From: Tropicimonas sp. IMCC6043
Lineage (GTDB): Bacteria; Pseudomonadota; Alphaproteobacteria; Rhodobacterales; Rhodobacteraceae
Direction of reading: 5' to 3'
Assembly: GCF_004146235.1 (NCBI RefSeq)
Contig: NZ_SELO01000001.1
Span: 372,001-436,000, forward strand
DNA: 64,000 nucleotides
Notes under the pieces: generated by a model
What the model was told of the DNA's origin: nothing
The model's input: the letters and a program-made list of their open reading frames with translations, nothing else
Databases searched by the model: none
Position numbers and translations under genes: made by a program
Shown here: piece by piece, positions 43,162-56,483 of the stretch
How the letters are laid out: each line of letters begins with the position of its first letter
Position numbering within the stretch: the stretch's first letter is position 1

Positions 43162-43914
43162 TCAGAAAAAGATGTCGGCGGCGGGAAGGACGCGCCGGCC
43201 GCCCGGCGTGCCGAGGACGATGTTGCCGGTGGCGTCGATGGTCTCAAAGCGGCCGGCGATGGACTCGGTCGCGGTGCGCGCGGTGACGGTCTCTCCGAGG
43301 CGGGCGGCACGGGCGAGCCATGCGTCGCGGATCGGGCCGAAACCCTCTTCGGAAAGCCGACGTTCGTGATCGGCATAGGCCGAGGCGAGCACGTCAAGGA
43401 ACGTCTCCGGATCGACCGACGCACCTGTCTCGGAGAGGAGCGAAACCGGGCGGACCGCGCCGAGTTCGACTTCGGCCGCAGGCGGCGCGGCGGCAAGGTT
43501 CACGCCAATGCCGACGGAGAGATAGGAGAGGTCTCCGCCCTGCCCGGCCGATTCCAGCAGGATGCCCGCCACTTTGCCGCCGTTCAGCAAGACGTCATTG
43601 GGCCATTTTAGCGCAAAGGGCTCCGGCCGGCCGGTCACCGCGACGAAGGCGTCGAAGAGCGCCAGCGCGGCTGTGAAGCTGCGCAGCGCGGCGAGATTGG
43701 CCCCCAGGGCGGGACGCAGCACGAGCGTGGCAGCGAAATTGCCCTTCGGGTTGCGCCAGGCGCGGCCGCGGCGGCCGCGCGCCGCGCTCTGGTCGAGGGC
43801 GAGGATCCAGGTCGGCCCTGCGAGCGTCGGAACGCGGCGCTGCGCCTCCAGCATCGTACTGTCGGTCTCGTCGAGGACGACGCGGGCGTAGCCCTGCGGC
43901 CAGTCAGAGGGCAT
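43162..43914 (-). CDS. birA: Biotin--[acetyl-CoA-carboxylase] ligase
   Basis: A 250-residue biotin protein ligase. The biotinyl-adenylate loop is ARGRRGRAW (GRGRxG type), followed by LKWPNDVLLNGGKVAGIL. There is no N-terminal helix-turn-helix, so it is the ligase-only type and not a repressor. It modifies carboxylases; one target domain (EAMKMEH) is encoded at the right edge of this window. It is 47 bases downstream of nuoN. Confidence 0.94.
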   Translation of the reverse strand: MPSDWPQGYARVVLDETDSTMLEAQRRVPTLAGPTWILALDQSAARGRRGRAWRNPKGNFAATLVLRPALGANLAALRSFTAALALFDAFVAVTGRPEPFALKWPNDVLLNGGKVAGILLESAGQGGDLSYLSVGIGVNLAAAPPAAEVELGAVRPVSLLSETGASVDPETFLDVLASAYADHERRLSEEGFGPIRDAWLARAARLGETVTARTATESIAGRFETIDATGNIVLGTPGGRRVLPAADIFF

Positions 43915-43961
43915 GGCGGCACTCTCCGCGCGTCAAGGGTCGATATGCCGGCGAGCGGTGC

Positions 43962-45407
43962 TCAGTTGACAACGAGCGAAGCGGCGGCGTTGGCGGCGAG
44001 GCTGTCGACGCCGAAGAGGTTGACCACGCCGAACACCATCGCCGCGGCGCAGACCATGAGCACGCCCCACTGGATCGGCGACATCGTGCCGTCGATCCGC
44101 TCCACCTCCTCCGAGCCGAAATACATGTAGTAGACGATCCGGAGATAGTAGAAGGCGGAGATCACCGAGGCGATGGCGCCGGCCACGGCAAGCCAGACGA
44201 GGCCCGCATCGAGCGCGGCCATCAGCACCGCGAACTTGCCGAAGAAACCGACAAGCGGCGGCACGCCGGCGAGCGAGAACAGCAGCACCAGCATGGCAAG
44301 CGCCTTCATCGGCTCGGTCTTCGAAAGCATCGAGAGGCTGTCGATCCGGGTGATATGCTGGCCGTCGCGCTCCATCGAGAGAATGAAGGCGAAGGTGCCG
44401 ATATTCATGGTGACGTAGATCGCCATGTAGATAAGCATCGCCTGGACGCCCTGTTCGGTCCCCGATGCCAGCCCGATCAGCGCGAACCCCATGTGAGAAA
44501 TCGAGGAATAGGCCATCAGCCGCTTGATGTCGCGTTGGCCGATCCCGGCGATGGCGCCGAGGAAGACCGAGAGCACCGCCATCAGCGCCACGATCTGCTG
44601 CCAGTCGGCCACGGCCTCGCCGAAGGCGTCATGCATGGCGCGGGCGAACATCGCCATCGCGGCCATCTTGGGCGCGGAGGCGAAGAAGGCGGTGACCGGC
44701 GTGGGCGAGCCTTCGTAGACATCGGGCGTCCACATGTGGAAGGGCACGGCGGAGACCTTGAAGGCGAGGCCCGAGATGATGAAGGTCAGGCCGAGCAGCA
44801 GGCCGAAGCCGACATGTCCGTCGGTGGCGGAGGCGAAGATGTCCTTGAAGACGGTGGAGCCGGCATAGCCATAGGCCAGCGAGGAGCCGTAGAGCAGCAG
44901 GCCAGAGGAGAGCGCGCCGAGCACGAAGTATTTCAAGCCGGCTTCAGTGGAGCGCAGGCTGTCGCGGCGGATCGAGGCGATGACATAGAGCGAGAGCGAC
45001 TGCAGCTCGAGCCCCATGTAGAGCGCGATCAGGTCGCCGGCCGAGAGCATCACCATCATGCCGACTGTCGAAAGGACGATCAGGATCGGGTATTCGAAAA
45101 CCAGCGCGTTGCGGCGCGAGAAGAACCCTTCGGAGAGGATCAGCACGAGGCCGGCCGCGAGAAGCAGCGTCACCTTGGCAAATCGGCCGAAGGCATCGTC
45201 GATGAACATGCCCCCGAAAGCGACCCGCGTCGTCCCGCCAGAAAGCATGATCCAGATCGCCGTGGCGATCAGAACGGCCGCCGATATCCAGCACAGCAGC
45301 GCCGCGACCTTGTCCTTGCCGGTCCAGGTCGCGACCAGCAGCGCCACCATGGCGTAGAGCGCGAGGAAGATCTCGGGCAGGATGATTGCGAGGTCTTGGG
45401 AACTCAT
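43962..45407 (-). CDS. nuoN: NADH-quinone oxidoreductase subunit N
   Basis: A 481-residue antiporter-like membrane subunit of complex I and part of the proton-pumping arm. It has ~14 hydrophobic segments, with the broken-helix region around [17 protein letters not shown] and [15 protein letters not shown]. The charged Lys/Glu residues within the helices are those of the family. It is last of the nuo genes on this strand, two bases after nuoM. Confidence 0.96.
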   Translation of the reverse strand: MSSQDLAIILPEIFLALYAMVALLVATWTGKDKVAALLCWISAAVLIATAIWIMLSGGTTRVAFGGMFIDDAFGRFAKVTLLLAAGLVLILSEGFFSRRNALVFEYPILIVLSTVGMMVMLSAGDLIALYMGLELQSLSLYVIASIRRDSLRSTEAGLKYFVLGALSSGLLLYGSSLAYGYAGSTVFKDIFASATDGHVGFGLLLGLTFIISGLAFKVSAVPFHMWTPDVYEGSPTPVTAFFASAPKMAAMAMFARAMHDAFGEAVADWQQIVALMAVLSVFLGAIAGIGQRDIKRLMAYSSISHMGFALIGLASGTEQGVQAMLIYMAIYVTMNIGTFAFILSMERDGQHITRIDSLSMLSKTEPMKALAMLVLLFSLAGVPPLVGFFGKFAVLMAALDAGLVWLAVAGAIASVISAFYYLRIVYYMYFGSEEVERIDGTMSPIQWGVLMVCAAAMVFGVVNLFGVDSLAANAAASLVVN

Positions 45408-45409
45408 CG

Positions 45410-46960
45410 TCAGTTATCTCCGGCCGAGGCCAGCTCGATCGCCGGCACGTAGTCGTTCAGGGCAACCTCGTATTGCCCGATGAGGGCCTCGACGGAGGGC
45501 CCAATGATGTCGGTGACGAGCGCCGGGTAGACCCCGAGCAGCAGCGTCATCGCCACCAGCGGCGCGAAGATCGCCTTCTCGCGCCCGTCCATGTCCTTGA
45601 TCGTCTTCAGGCTCTCCTTGATGAGTTGGCCTAGCATGACCCGGCGGTAGAGCCAGAGCCCGTAGCAGGCCGAGAAGATCACGCCCGAGGTCGCCACCAC
45701 CGCCACCCAGGTGTTGACCTGGAAGATCGCCATCAGGGTCAGGAACTCGCCGATGAACCCGCTGGTGCCGGGCAGGCCGACATTGGCCATGGTGAAGAGC
45801 ATGAAGATCAGCGCGTAGACCGGCATCCGGACCATCAGCCCGCCATAGGCCGCGATCTCGCGCGTGTGCATCCGGTCATAGACCACGCCGACGACAAGGA
45901 AGAGGGCCGCGGAGACGAAGCCGTGGCTCAGCATCTGGAAGATGGCGCCGTCAAGCCCCTGCTGGTTTACCGTGAAGATGCCCATCGTCACGTAGCCCAT
46001 ATGGGCGACCGAGGAATAGGCGATCAGCTTCTTCATGTCGTCCTGCGCCATGGCGACCAGCGAGGCATAGACGATGGCGATGGCCGAGAGCCAGAAGACG
46101 AAAGTCGACATCACCTCCGAGCCGACCGGGAACATCGGCAGGGAGAAGCGCAGGAAACCGTAGCCGCCCATTTTCAGCAGCACCGCGGCCAGGATCACGG
46201 AACCGGCGGTCGGCGCCTGGACGTGGGCGTCCGGCAACCAGGTGTGAACCGGCCACATCGGCATCTTCACCGCGAAACTGGCGAAGAAGGCGAGGAACAG
46301 GAGCGTCTGCATGCCGCCAATGACCTGGATGCCGAGAACCGGGAAGGTCTCGGAGGCGAAGCTGTGGGTCATCAGCGTGGGAATGTCGGTGGTGCCGGCA
46401 TCGACATACATTGCGATCATCGCCACCAGCATCAGCAGAGAGCCAAGGAAGGTGTAGAGGAAGAACTTGAACGCCGCGTAGATCCGGTCCTTGCCACCCC
46501 AGATGCCGATTATCAGGAACATCGGGATCAGTCCGGCCTCGAAGAAGAGGTAGAACAGCACGAGGTCGAGCGCGGTGAAGACGCCGAGCATCAGCGTCTC
46601 GAGCACCAGGAAGGCGATCATGTATTCCTTCACCCGGGTCGTGACGTTCCAGCAGGCGGCAATGGTCAGCGGCATCAGGAAGGTCGTGAGCATCACGAAG
46701 AGGATCGAGATGCCGTCCACGCCCATCTTGTATTTCAGCCCCATCAGCCAGTCGCGGTCCTCGACGAACTGGAAGCCGGTATCGTCGGGATCGAACCCCG
46801 CGAGCAGGAAGAGCGAGATGAAGAGCGTCGCCAGTGTGGCGATCAGGGCGAGCCACTTGGCGTTGCGCTGCGCGGCCGCGTCCTCGCCGCGCAGGAAGAG
46901 CGCCAGGATCAGCGCTGCGATCAGCGGCAGGAAGATGATGATGGAGATCAGGTTCTGCAT
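45410..46960 (-). CDS. nuoM: NADH-quinone oxidoreductase subunit M
   Basis: A 516-residue antiporter-like subunit of complex I. Landmarks are [19 protein letters not shown] and [14 protein letters not shown]. It has about 14 membrane segments. It is 18 bases downstream of nuoL and two bases upstream of nuoN. Confidence 0.96.
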   Translation of the reverse strand: MQNLISIIIFLPLIAALILALFLRGEDAAAQRNAKWLALIATLATLFISLFLLAGFDPDDTGFQFVEDRDWLMGLKYKMGVDGISILFVMLTTFLMPLTIAACWNVTTRVKEYMIAFLVLETLMLGVFTALDLVLFYLFFEAGLIPMFLIIGIWGGKDRIYAAFKFFLYTFLGSLLMLVAMIAMYVDAGTTDIPTLMTHSFASETFPVLGIQVIGGMQTLLFLAFFASFAVKMPMWPVHTWLPDAHVQAPTAGSVILAAVLLKMGGYGFLRFSLPMFPVGSEVMSTFVFWLSAIAIVYASLVAMAQDDMKKLIAYSSVAHMGYVTMGIFTVNQQGLDGAIFQMLSHGFVSAALFLVVGVVYDRMHTREIAAYGGLMVRMPVYALIFMLFTMANVGLPGTSGFIGEFLTLMAIFQVNTWVAVVATSGVIFSACYGLWLYRRVMLGQLIKESLKTIKDMDGREKAIFAPLVAMTLLLGVYPALVTDIIGPSVEALIGQYEVALNDYVPAIELASAGDN

Positions 46961-46978
46961 TGTCTCGGTTCCCCGCGC

Positions 46979-49114
<2,136 letters not shown>

Positions 49115-49119
49115 GTGCC

Positions 49120-49425
49120 TCAGCCCTTCATGTTGGAGACGTCTTCGACCCGGATCGTCCCGCGGTTGCGGAAGAAGCAGACCAGGATCGCGAGGCCGAT
49201 GGCGGCCTCGGCGGCGGCGACAGTCAGGATGAACAGGGTAAAGACCTGCCCGGTGAGATCGCCGAGATAGGCGGAGAAGGCGACGAGGTTGATATTGACC
49301 GCGAGCAGGACGAGTTCGATCGACATCAGGATGACGATGACGTTCTTCCGGTTCAGGAAGATGCCGAAGATGCCGATAACGAACAGCGTCGCGGCAACGG
49401 CCAGGTAATGTTCCAGTTGAACCAT
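49120..49425 (-). CDS. nuoK: NADH-quinone oxidoreductase subunit K
   Basis: A 101-residue membrane subunit with three helices. The family stretch is [17 protein letters not shown] with its buried Glu, and a second Glu lies in [12 protein letters not shown]. It is five bases upstream of nuoL and 85 bases after nuoJ; that short gap can form a small GCCC/GGGC hairpin. Confidence 0.96.
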   Translation of the reverse strand: MVQLEHYLAVAATLFVIGIFGIFLNRKNVIVILMSIELVLLAVNINLVAFSAYLGDLTGQVFTLFILTVAAAEAAIGLAILVCFFRNRGTIRVEDVSNMKG

Positions 49426-49510
49426 GCGCGGTCCCTCGATCTTGTCTGCGCCCTCGCGGGCGGTGCGTTCCGGTCTCGCGGCCCGGGTATCCGGACCGTC
49501 GGCGGGCGGG

Positions 49511-50131
49511 TTACTTCAGCCCCTGCCCCGGCTCGATATCCACGAGCTCCATCGTCTTCTTCGGGTCGCGATACATCTGCTGCAGGATGTCCTGGCGCTT
49601 GATGTCGCGGCGGTGGCGCATCGTCAGCACAATGGCGCCGATCATCGCCACCAGCAGGATGAGCCCGGCGAGTTGGAACAGCAGGAAATACCTGTCGTAG
49701 ATCAGCATGCCGAGCGCGGCGGTGTTGTGCGCCCCGGTGCCCGCGGGCGTGGCCACCGGCGCGTCGAGGATCGCGACGCCGCCGCCCAGTTCCCAGGAGC
49801 CGAAGGCCATGGCGAGCTGCATGATCAGCACCAGCCCGATCACCAGCGCCAGTGGCAGCTGCTTGGCCATCTCCGCGCGCAGCTCGGCAAAGTCCACGTC
49901 GAGCATCATGACGACGAAGAGGAAGAGCACCATGACCGCGCCGACATAGACGATGATGAGCAGCATGGCGACGAACTCGGCGCCGAGCAGCACCATGAGG
50001 CCGGCGCCGGAGAGGAAGGCGAGGATCAGCCACAGCACCGAATGCACCGGGCTGCGGGAGACCACCGTGAAAATGCCACCCACCAGCAGGCAGAGGGCAA
50101 AGAGGAAAAAGACGAAATCGACGACTGTCAC
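49511..50131 (-). CDS. nuoJ: NADH-quinone oxidoreductase subunit J
   Basis: A 206-residue membrane subunit with five helices. The third-helix landmark [19 protein letters not shown] contains the pi-bulge region that gates quinone-linked movement. It is four bases downstream of an inserted carboxymuconolactone-decarboxylase-like gene instead of directly after nuoI. Confidence 0.95.
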   Translation of the reverse strand: MTVVDFVFFLFALCLLVGGIFTVVSRSPVHSVLWLILAFLSGAGLMVLLGAEFVAMLLIIVYVGAVMVLFLFVVMMLDVDFAELRAEMAKQLPLALVIGLVLIMQLAMAFGSWELGGGVAILDAPVATPAGTGAHNTAALGMLIYDRYFLLFQLAGLILLVAMIGAIVLTMRHRRDIKRQDILQQMYRDPKKTMELVDIEPGQGLK

Positions 50132-50135
50132 GTGG

Positions 50136-50537
50136 CTATCCTTCCTCCGTCTCGGCGATGACGGCCTGCGCCAGTTCCATCGCCTTCGTCATCGCCGGAA
50201 CCCCGCCGAAGACCGACATCTGGCCGATCACCTCGGCGATTTCTTGCGCCGTCGCGCCGGCTTCGAGCGCGTGGCGGACGGTGAGCTTGATCTGCGGTTC
50301 GAGCTGGCTTCCCTGCGCGACCAGCGCGGCCAGCGTCACGAAGAGCCGCGTCTTGGCATCCAGCCCGCCGGGGTTGAACGTGTTGCCGAAGGCCATCTCC
50401 ATGGCGTTCTTCGGCATGGTCGGGAAGACCGAGGTGAAATCCGGGAACTGAAACTTCTCCAGCGCCGGATTCATGGCTTTCGCCATCTCCTGGCTCTGTT
50501 GGATCATTCCCTGGAAGAGCTTGGCGAAATCACTCAT
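50136..50537 (-). CDS. Carboxymuconolactone decarboxylase-family protein inside the nuo operon
   Basis: A 133-residue all-helical protein. The core [18 protein letters not shown], then [19 protein letters not shown] and [13 protein letters not shown], is the CMD/AhpD-like pattern. It has no cysteines, so it is not an AhpD-type peroxidase. Its start overlaps the nuoI stop by four bases, and nuoJ follows four bases later, so it is firmly part of the complex I operon. The role is unknown: an assembly factor, or a ride-along enzyme. Confidence 0.85.
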   Translation of the reverse strand: MSDFAKLFQGMIQQSQEMAKAMNPALEKFQFPDFTSVFPTMPKNAMEMAFGNTFNPGGLDAKTRLFVTLAALVAQGSQLEPQIKLTVRHALEAGATAQEIAEVIGQMSVFGGVPAMTKAMELAQAVIAETEEG

Positions 50538-51028
50538 CTGTAGGGCGCGTCCAACTCGATGTTGCGGGCAATCTCGGCCTCCCAGCGGTCGCCGTTCTCG
50601 AGGAGCTTCTCCTTGTTGTAGTAGAGCTCCTCGCGGGTCTCGGTGGTAAACTCGAAGTTCGGGCCCTCGACGATCGCGTCCACCGGGCAGGCTTCCTGGC
50701 ACAAGCCGCAATAGATGCATTTCGTCATGTCGATGTCGTAGCGCGTCGTGCGGCGCGAGCCGTCGGCGCGCGGCTCGGCGTCGATCACGATGGCCTGCGC
50801 CGGGCAGATCGCCTCGCAGAGCTTGCAGGCGATGCAGCGCTCCTCGCCATTGGGATAGCGGCGCAAAGCATGCTCGCCGCGGAAGCGGGGCGAGAGCGGC
50901 CCCTTCTCATGCGGGTAGTTCACCGTCGCCTTGGGCGAGAAGATGTATTTGAACCCGAGCTGGAAGCCTTTGAGCATGTCCAGCAGCAGGAAATACTTGG
51001 TCGCGCGGGTCCAGTCGATGGCACTCAT
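50534..51028 (-). CDS. nuoI: NADH-quinone oxidoreductase subunit I
   Basis: A 164-residue ferredoxin-like subunit that carries two 4Fe-4S clusters, N6a and N6b. The cluster motifs are [12 protein letters not shown] and [12 protein letters not shown]. It bridges the peripheral arm to the quinone site. It is three bases downstream of nuoH. Confidence 0.97.
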   Translation of the reverse strand: MSAIDWTRATKYFLLLDMLKGFQLGFKYIFSPKATVNYPHEKGPLSPRFRGEHALRRYPNGEERCIACKLCEAICPAQAIVIDAEPRADGSRRTTRYDIDMTKCIYCGLCQEACPVDAIVEGPNFEFTTETREELYYNKEKLLENGDRWEAEIARNIELDAPYR

Positions 51029-51031
51029 GGA

Positions 51032-52072
51032 TCAGCCTCCCAGCAGGGCCCAGCGGGCCCAGAAGCCGCCGAGGATCTCGAATTTGGCCATGAAGGCGAT
51101 GAAGACGACCCAGCCCAGCGAGAACGGCAGGAACACTTTCCAGCCAATGCGCATCAGCTGGTCGTAGCGGTAGCGCGGCACGATCGCCTTCACCATGGCG
51201 AAGATAAAGAAGAAGACGCTCATCTTGGCGACCATCCAGAGCACGCCGTCCGGCAGGCCCGGGATCGGCGACAGCCAGCCGCCGAAGAACAGCAGCGTGA
51301 CTAGCGCGCACATCAGCACGATCGCGATAAGCTCGCCCATCATGTAGAGCAGGAAGGGCGTCGAGGAGTATTCCACCTGGTAGCCGGCGACGAGTTCCGA
51401 TTCCGCTTCCGGCAGATCGAAGGGCGGCCGGTTGGTCTCGGCCAGCGCGGAGATGAAGAACAGGAACACCATCGGCAGGTGCGGCAGCCAGTACCAGCCG
51501 AAGAAGCCGAAATTGCTGTCCTGCGCGCGGACGATGTCGGTGAAGTTCATCGAGCCGGTGGAGATGATGACGCCGATGATGATGAGGCCGATGGAAACCT
51601 CGTAGGAGATCATCTGCGCGGCGGAGCGGAGCGAGCCGAGAAAGGGATATTTCGAGTTCGAGGCCCAGCCCCCCATGATCACGCCGTAGACCTCGAGCGA
51701 GGACATCGCGAAGACATAGAGGATGGCGACGTTGAGCGAGGCGATCTCCCAGCCATCCGCGAAGGGAATGACGACCCAGGCGATCAGCGCCAGGATGAAG
51801 GAGAGCATCGGCGCCATGAAATAGACAAAGCGGTCGGCCCCCGCCGGGACGATGATTTCCTTGGCGATGTATTTGATGAAATCCGCGAAGGACTGGAGCA
51901 GGCCGAAGGCACCGACGACGTTCGGCCCCTTGCGCTGCTGAACCGCGGCCCAGACCTTTCGGTCGGCATACATCAGGAAGGCCAGCGAGACGAAAAGGAT
52001 GATCGTGAAGAGCAGGCATTGCGCCGCGACCAGCAGGACGATCCCAAGGTTCGTTTGCAGAAATTCAGCCAT
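51032..52072 (-). CDS. nuoH: NADH-quinone oxidoreductase subunit H
   Basis: A 346-residue membrane subunit with eight helices that forms the quinone-entry channel. The conserved loop is [20 protein letters not shown] (YADRK just before it), and [20 protein letters not shown] follows. It lies between a small exported protein gene and nuoI. Confidence 0.97.
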   Translation of the reverse strand: MAEFLQTNLGIVLLVAAQCLLFTIILFVSLAFLMYADRKVWAAVQQRKGPNVVGAFGLLQSFADFIKYIAKEIIVPAGADRFVYFMAPMLSFILALIAWVVIPFADGWEIASLNVAILYVFAMSSLEVYGVIMGGWASNSKYPFLGSLRSAAQMISYEVSIGLIIIGVIISTGSMNFTDIVRAQDSNFGFFGWYWLPHLPMVFLFFISALAETNRPPFDLPEAESELVAGYQVEYSSTPFLLYMMGELIAIVLMCALVTLLFFGGWLSPIPGLPDGVLWMVAKMSVFFFIFAMVKAIVPRYRYDQLMRIGWKVFLPFSLGWVVFIAFMAKFEILGGFWARWALLGG

Positions 52073-52087
52073 CTTGCCTCATCTTCC

Positions 52088-52474
52088 TCAGACAGTCGGT
52101 ATGCCCCGGGCCGCGCAATCTTCCACCGTTACCTCGGCGTCGATCGTCTGCGATCCCTCCGGGAGCGCTGGCGAGACCGTGTAAACCGCATCCGCGCGCC
52201 AAACGCCAGCCTCTTGTGCCGCTCTTGTGCGGACATGTCGCGCGAAGCCGCAACCGCGGATCGGCGTGTATTGCGCCGCGGCGCAGCGGGCGTAATCCTC
52301 GACGTCGCCGATGCCGCGCGCGCCCTCCATCTCGACCACGAATCCAACCAGATCGTCCTCGAGAAGGCGCGTGTCGATGTCCCGATAGACCACGGCGAGC
52401 GCGGCCACCTGAGACCCCGCGCCGCAGACTGCCAGGGCCGCGAGCAATGCCGCCGTCCCTGCACGCGCGCCCAC
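52088..52474 (-). CDS. Small exported protein between nuoG and nuoH
   Basis: A 128-residue protein from a GTG start, with a signal peptide (AALLAALAVCGAGSQVAA) and three further cysteines (ARCAAAQ, RGCGFAR, EDCAARG). It begins five bases after nuoG ends. The frame choice follows the signal peptide and the absence of a better start; an overlapping ATG frame at 52478 gives an Arg-rich product and was rejected. The function is unknown; its place suggests complex I assembly or coincidence. Confidence 0.6.
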   Translation of the reverse strand: MGARAGTAALLAALAVCGAGSQVAALAVVYRDIDTRLLEDDLVGFVVEMEGARGIGDVEDYARCAAAQYTPIRGCGFARHVRTRAAQEAGVWRADAVYTVSPALPEGSQTIDAEVTVEDCAARGIPTV

Positions 52475-52479
52475 GCATC

Positions 52480-54498
52480 CTACTCCGCGGCCAGCGGCGC
52501 CGCGGCGCGCGCCTTAGCCCCGGCCGAGAGCTCCGCCATGAGCTGCGAGGCGCGGGCGATCGGGTTGGTCAGATAGTGGTCGCCGAGCGCGAGGCGGAAA
52601 TCGGCGTCGCCGAGCGGCCCCGGTTCCGGCACCGTGCCCGAGGGTTCGGGCCGCGCGTCGAGCTTGCCCAGATGCGGGTGCGCCGAAATCAGCGCGCGGC
52701 GCAGCTCGCCGAGGCTGTTCCACGGCTGGACCGCGTCCATCTCGGCCGAAAGCGCGCGCAGGATTGCCCAGTTTTCCTTGGCCTCGCCCGGCGGGAAGCC
52801 CGCCCGCATCGCCATCTGCACGCGCCCCTCGGTATTGACGAAGAGCCCGCTTTCCTCGACCCAGGCCGCCGCGGGCAGAATCACGTCGGCGCGATGCGCG
52901 CCGCGGTCGCCGTGGCTGCCCTGGTAGATGACGAAGGGTCCCTCGGCGATATCGACCTCGTCGGCGCCGAGGCTGTAGATCACCTCCGCCCCGTCGATCG
53001 CCCCCGCGAGCCCGCCCTCGGTGACCGCACCCACGTCCATCGCGCCGACGCGCGCGGCGGCGGTGTGCAGAATCATCAGCTTGGAGCCGGCCGCCTCGGC
53101 AATCTTCAGCGCGGTGGCCAGCACCGCGTCACCATCGGCCTCGGTCAGCGCGCCCTGCCCGACGATCATCACGCCCGGCACGCCTTGCTTGTCCGAGTGA
53201 TCCATCCCGGCGAGCTTCTCGAGCGCCGCGCGATCGGTGCCGATATGGCTATATTCATATGTCAGGTCGACCGGCTGGCCGATCAGCGCAACCTTGGCGC
53301 CGGCAAGCCAGGCCTTGCGGATGCGCGCGTTGAGCACCGGCGCCTCGTTCCGCGGGTCCGTGCCGATCAGAAGAATCATCTCGGCCGTGTCGATATCCTC
53401 GATCGCCGCGTTGCCGACATAGCCGAGCCGGTTGCCCGCCGGCAGCTTCGCCCCGTCGGTGCGGCATTCGACCGAACCGCCCTGCCCCTCGACAAGCTGC
53501 TTGAGCGCGAAGGTCGCCTCGACCGGGGCGAGATCGCCCACAAGGCCGGCGATCTTGCGGCCCTTCATCGCAGCGGCCGCCGCGGAGAGCGCCTCGGGCC
53601 ATGTCGCCGGCCGGAGCTTGCCCTCCTCGCGGATATAGGGCCGGTCCAGCCGCTGCCGGCGCAGCCCGTCCCAGACGAAGCGCGACTTGTCGCTGAGCCA
53701 TTCCTCGTTCACCGCGTCATTGTTACGCGGCAGGATCCGCATTACCTCGCGGCCCTTGGTGTCGACCCGGATATTCGAGCCGAGCGCGTCCATCACGTCG
53801 ATCGTCTCGGTCTTGGTCAGCTCCCACGGGCGGGCGGTAAAGGCATAGGGCTTGGAGACCAGCGCACCGACCGGGCAAAGGTCGATGATATTGCCCTGCA
53901 TGTTCGAATCGAGCGTCTGGCCCAGATAGGACGTGATCTCCGCATCCTCGCCGCGCCCGGTCTGACCCATCTGGGTGATTCCGGCCACTTCGGTGGTGAA
54001 GCGCACGCAACGGGTGCAGGAAATGCAGCGGGTCATGTGGGTTTCGACCAGCGGGCCGAGATCCAGATCCTCCGCCGCGCGCTTGGGCTCGCGGTAGCGC
54101 GAGAAATCGACGCCATAGGCCATCGCCTGGTCCTGAAGGTCGCACTCGCCGCCCTGGTCGCAGATTGGGCAGTCGAGCGGGTGGTTGATGAGCAGGAACT
54201 CCATCACCCCCTCGCGCGCCTTCTTGACCATCGGCGAGTTGGTCTTGACCTCGGGCGGTTCGCCGTTGCGGCCGGGGCGCAGGTCCTTCACCTGCATGGC
54301 GCAGGAGGCGGCGGGCTTGGGCGGGCCGCCGACGATCTCGACCAGGCACATCCGGCAATTGCCGGCGATCGACAGACGTTCGTGGTAACAGAAGCGCGGA
54401 ACCTCGATTCCGGCCTGCTCGCAGGCCTGGATCAGGGTCATCGCGGGGTCGCACGCGACCTCCTGTCCGTCGATGATGATCGTGCGTAGGTCACTCAT
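52480..54498 (-). CDS. nuoG: NADH-quinone oxidoreductase subunit G
   Basis: A 672-residue peripheral-arm subunit. The 2Fe-2S cluster cysteines are in [15 protein letters not shown], the His-ligated cluster N5 is around [17 protein letters not shown], and CISCTRC and DLCPVGAL hold N4. The C-terminal molybdopterin-type domain lacks cofactor-ligand features, as is normal. GGAGG lies six bases before the ATG at 54498. It heads the minus-strand arm and faces nuoA; its own promoter is proposed at 54576-54604. Confidence 0.96.
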   Translation of the reverse strand: MSDLRTIIIDGQEVACDPAMTLIQACEQAGIEVPRFCYHERLSIAGNCRMCLVEIVGGPPKPAASCAMQVKDLRPGRNGEPPEVKTNSPMVKKAREGVMEFLLINHPLDCPICDQGGECDLQDQAMAYGVDFSRYREPKRAAEDLDLGPLVETHMTRCISCTRCVRFTTEVAGITQMGQTGRGEDAEITSYLGQTLDSNMQGNIIDLCPVGALVSKPYAFTARPWELTKTETIDVMDALGSNIRVDTKGREVMRILPRNNDAVNEEWLSDKSRFVWDGLRRQRLDRPYIREEGKLRPATWPEALSAAAAAMKGRKIAGLVGDLAPVEATFALKQLVEGQGGSVECRTDGAKLPAGNRLGYVGNAAIEDIDTAEMILLIGTDPRNEAPVLNARIRKAWLAGAKVALIGQPVDLTYEYSHIGTDRAALEKLAGMDHSDKQGVPGVMIVGQGALTEADGDAVLATALKIAEAAGSKLMILHTAAARVGAMDVGAVTEGGLAGAIDGAEVIYSLGADEVDIAEGPFVIYQGSHGDRGAHRADVILPAAAWVEESGLFVNTEGRVQMAMRAGFPPGEAKENWAILRALSAEMDAVQPWNSLGELRRALISAHPHLGKLDARPEPSGTVPEPGPLGDADFRLALGDHYLTNPIARASQLMAELSAGAKARAAAPLAAE

Positions 54499-54575
54499 GC
54501 GCTGCCTCCGGCTTCTTTCGCGGGATATCGCCCCTGACGGGCCACGCCGTCGCGCTCCGCGCCCTGTCACGCCCT

Positions 54576-54604
54576 TCTCTAGCGGGAACTGCGGCGAAGT
54601 CCAA
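54576..54604 (-). promoter_or_regulatory. Candidate sigma-70 promoter of the nuoG-N arm
   Basis: On the minus strand TTGGAC (54604-54599) and TAGAGA (54581-54576) are 17 bases apart. Transcription would begin about 70 bases before the nuoG ATG. The pair is a close match to the bacterial consensus in a GC-rich gap and is where the split arm needs a start. Confidence 0.5.
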
Positions 54605-54855
54605 TCGAGGATTTCGCCGCGTTTTGGCGCAGGCGGACGCGCGGGACCCGCCGCGCCGGGCGCGCATACGGACCCGATTGACGAGCGATTCGGCCCCGCA
54701 TTCCAGGCCCCCGGTGGCATGTCGGCACGCCCCCAAGCGCTTTCGGACATGGCCAGCGCGCCGCATCGTGACTGGACCTGCGCCGCGGCTCCGCTATCCT
54801 CCGAAGCCGGCGGGAAAGCGCGGCGCATCGCCGCCTCGCCGCGGCAAGCCGCCGG

Positions 54856-54884
54856 TTGACCCCACCCGAGCCCGCGCGTAAACC
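54856..54884 (+). promoter_or_regulatory. Candidate sigma-70 promoter of the nuoA-F arm
   Basis: TTGACC (54856-54861) and TAAACC (54879-54884) are 17 bases apart, 62 bases before the nuoA start. The 447-bp space between nuoG and nuoA (54499-54945) holds this, the opposite nuoG promoter and no gene that I can support. Confidence 0.5.
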
Positions 54885-54902
54885 GCGACGTAGCCCGGGA
54901 CC

Positions 54903-54928
54903 CCCTTCGCGCATCGCTTGCGCGAGGG
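54903..54928 (+). promoter_or_regulatory. Leader hairpin before nuoA
   Basis: CCC-TT-CGCGC (54903-54912) pairs with GCGCGAGGG (54920-54928), nine pairs with one bulged T, ending six bases before the AAGGAG ribosome site of nuoA. It could affect translation or message stability. Confidence 0.45.
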
Positions 54929-54945
54929 CAGACAAGGAGCCAGAC

Positions 54946-55301
54946 GTGGACGGACTTCTCAGGGAATACCTTCCCATTCTGATCTTCCTCGCAATTGCCA
55001 TCGTGATGGGCCTCGGCATGGTCGTGGCGGCCTGGGTCGTCGCTCCGAGCGACCCCTATGCCGAAAAGAACAGCGCCTATGAGTGCGGCTTCAACGCGAT
55101 GGACGACGCGCGGATGAAATTCGATATCCGCTTCTACCTCGTCTCCATCCTCTTCATCATCTTCGACCTCGAAGTGGCCTTCCTCTTCCCCTGGGCGGTG
55201 GTCTTCGGGGAGATGTCGATGGCCGCCTTCTGGTCGATGATGGTCTTTCTCGCCGTGCTGACGGTCGGCTTCGCCTATGAATGGAAGAAGGGAGCGCTCG
55301 A

Positions 55302-55311
<10 letters not shown>
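54946..55311 (+). CDS. nuoA: NADH-quinone oxidoreductase subunit A
   Basis: A 121-residue membrane subunit with three helices. The cysteine loop is [20 protein letters not shown] (AYECGF), and [14 protein letters not shown] follows. The start is GTG at 54946 with AAGGAG six bases upstream; length matches the family. It opens the plus-strand arm. Confidence 0.94.
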
Positions 55312-55835
<524 letters not shown>

Positions 55836-55874
55836 TCATGTGCCCCGGCCGCCGCAAGGAAGGATGACACCGCG

Positions 55875-56483
55875 ATGAGCGATGCGCTTCAGACCCTTGG
55901 CGAGTATATCGCCGACCGACGCCCGGATTGCGTGAGCACGTGGTGGATCGGCAATGGCGACCTGACAGTCGAGGTGGCGCCGGCCTCGCTCGTCGATTTC
56001 GTCGAGTTTCTGCGCGCCGACCCGAGCTGCCAGTTCACTCAGCTCATGGACGTGACCGCCATCGACTATCCCGAGCGCGAGCGCCGCTTCACGGTGGTCT
56101 ACCACTTCCTGTCGATGAAGCAGAACCAGCGTATCTGCCTGCATGCGGGCGTGCGCGAGGACGAGGCCATCGCCTCGCTCACAAGCATGTTCCCCTCGGC
56201 CGACTGGTACGAGCGGGAAGTGTTCGACATGTTCGGCGTGGTCTTCTCCGGCCACCCGGACCTGCGCCGCATCCTCACCGATTACGGCTTCCGCGGCCAC
56301 CCGCTGCGCAAGGACTTCCCGACCAGCGGCTATATCGAGCTGCGCTACGACGACGTGCAGAAGCGCGTCGTCTACGAGCCGGTGAAGCTGGTCCACGAAT
56401 ACCGGCAATACGACTATCTCTCGCCCTGGGAGGGCGCGAAATACATCCTGCCGGGCGACGAGAAGGCCGGGGAGGCCAAGTGA
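55875..56483 (+). CDS. nuoC: NADH-quinone oxidoreductase subunit C
   Basis: A 202-residue peripheral subunit, separate from NuoD (not the fused NuoCD of E. coli). Landmarks are [14 protein letters not shown] and the signature [24 protein letters not shown] (shown as EREVFDMFG and HPDLRRIL). The stop overlaps the next start (GTGA). Confidence 0.96.
   Translation: MSDALQTLGEYIADRRPDCVSTWWIGNGDLTVEVAPASLVDFVEFLRADPSCQFTQLMDVTAIDYPERERRFTVVYHFLSMKQNQRICLHAGVREDEAIASLTSMFPSADWYEREVFDMFGVVFSGHPDLRRILTDYGFRGHPLRKDFPTSGYIELRYDDVQKRVVYEPVKLVHEYRQYDYLSPWEGAKYILPGDEKAGEAK

Noticed and set aside
52065-52478. An alternative ATG frame overlapping the small exported protein between nuoG and nuoH
   Set aside because: Arg-rich product without a signal peptide; the GTG frame has a proper signal peptide and cysteine pattern.
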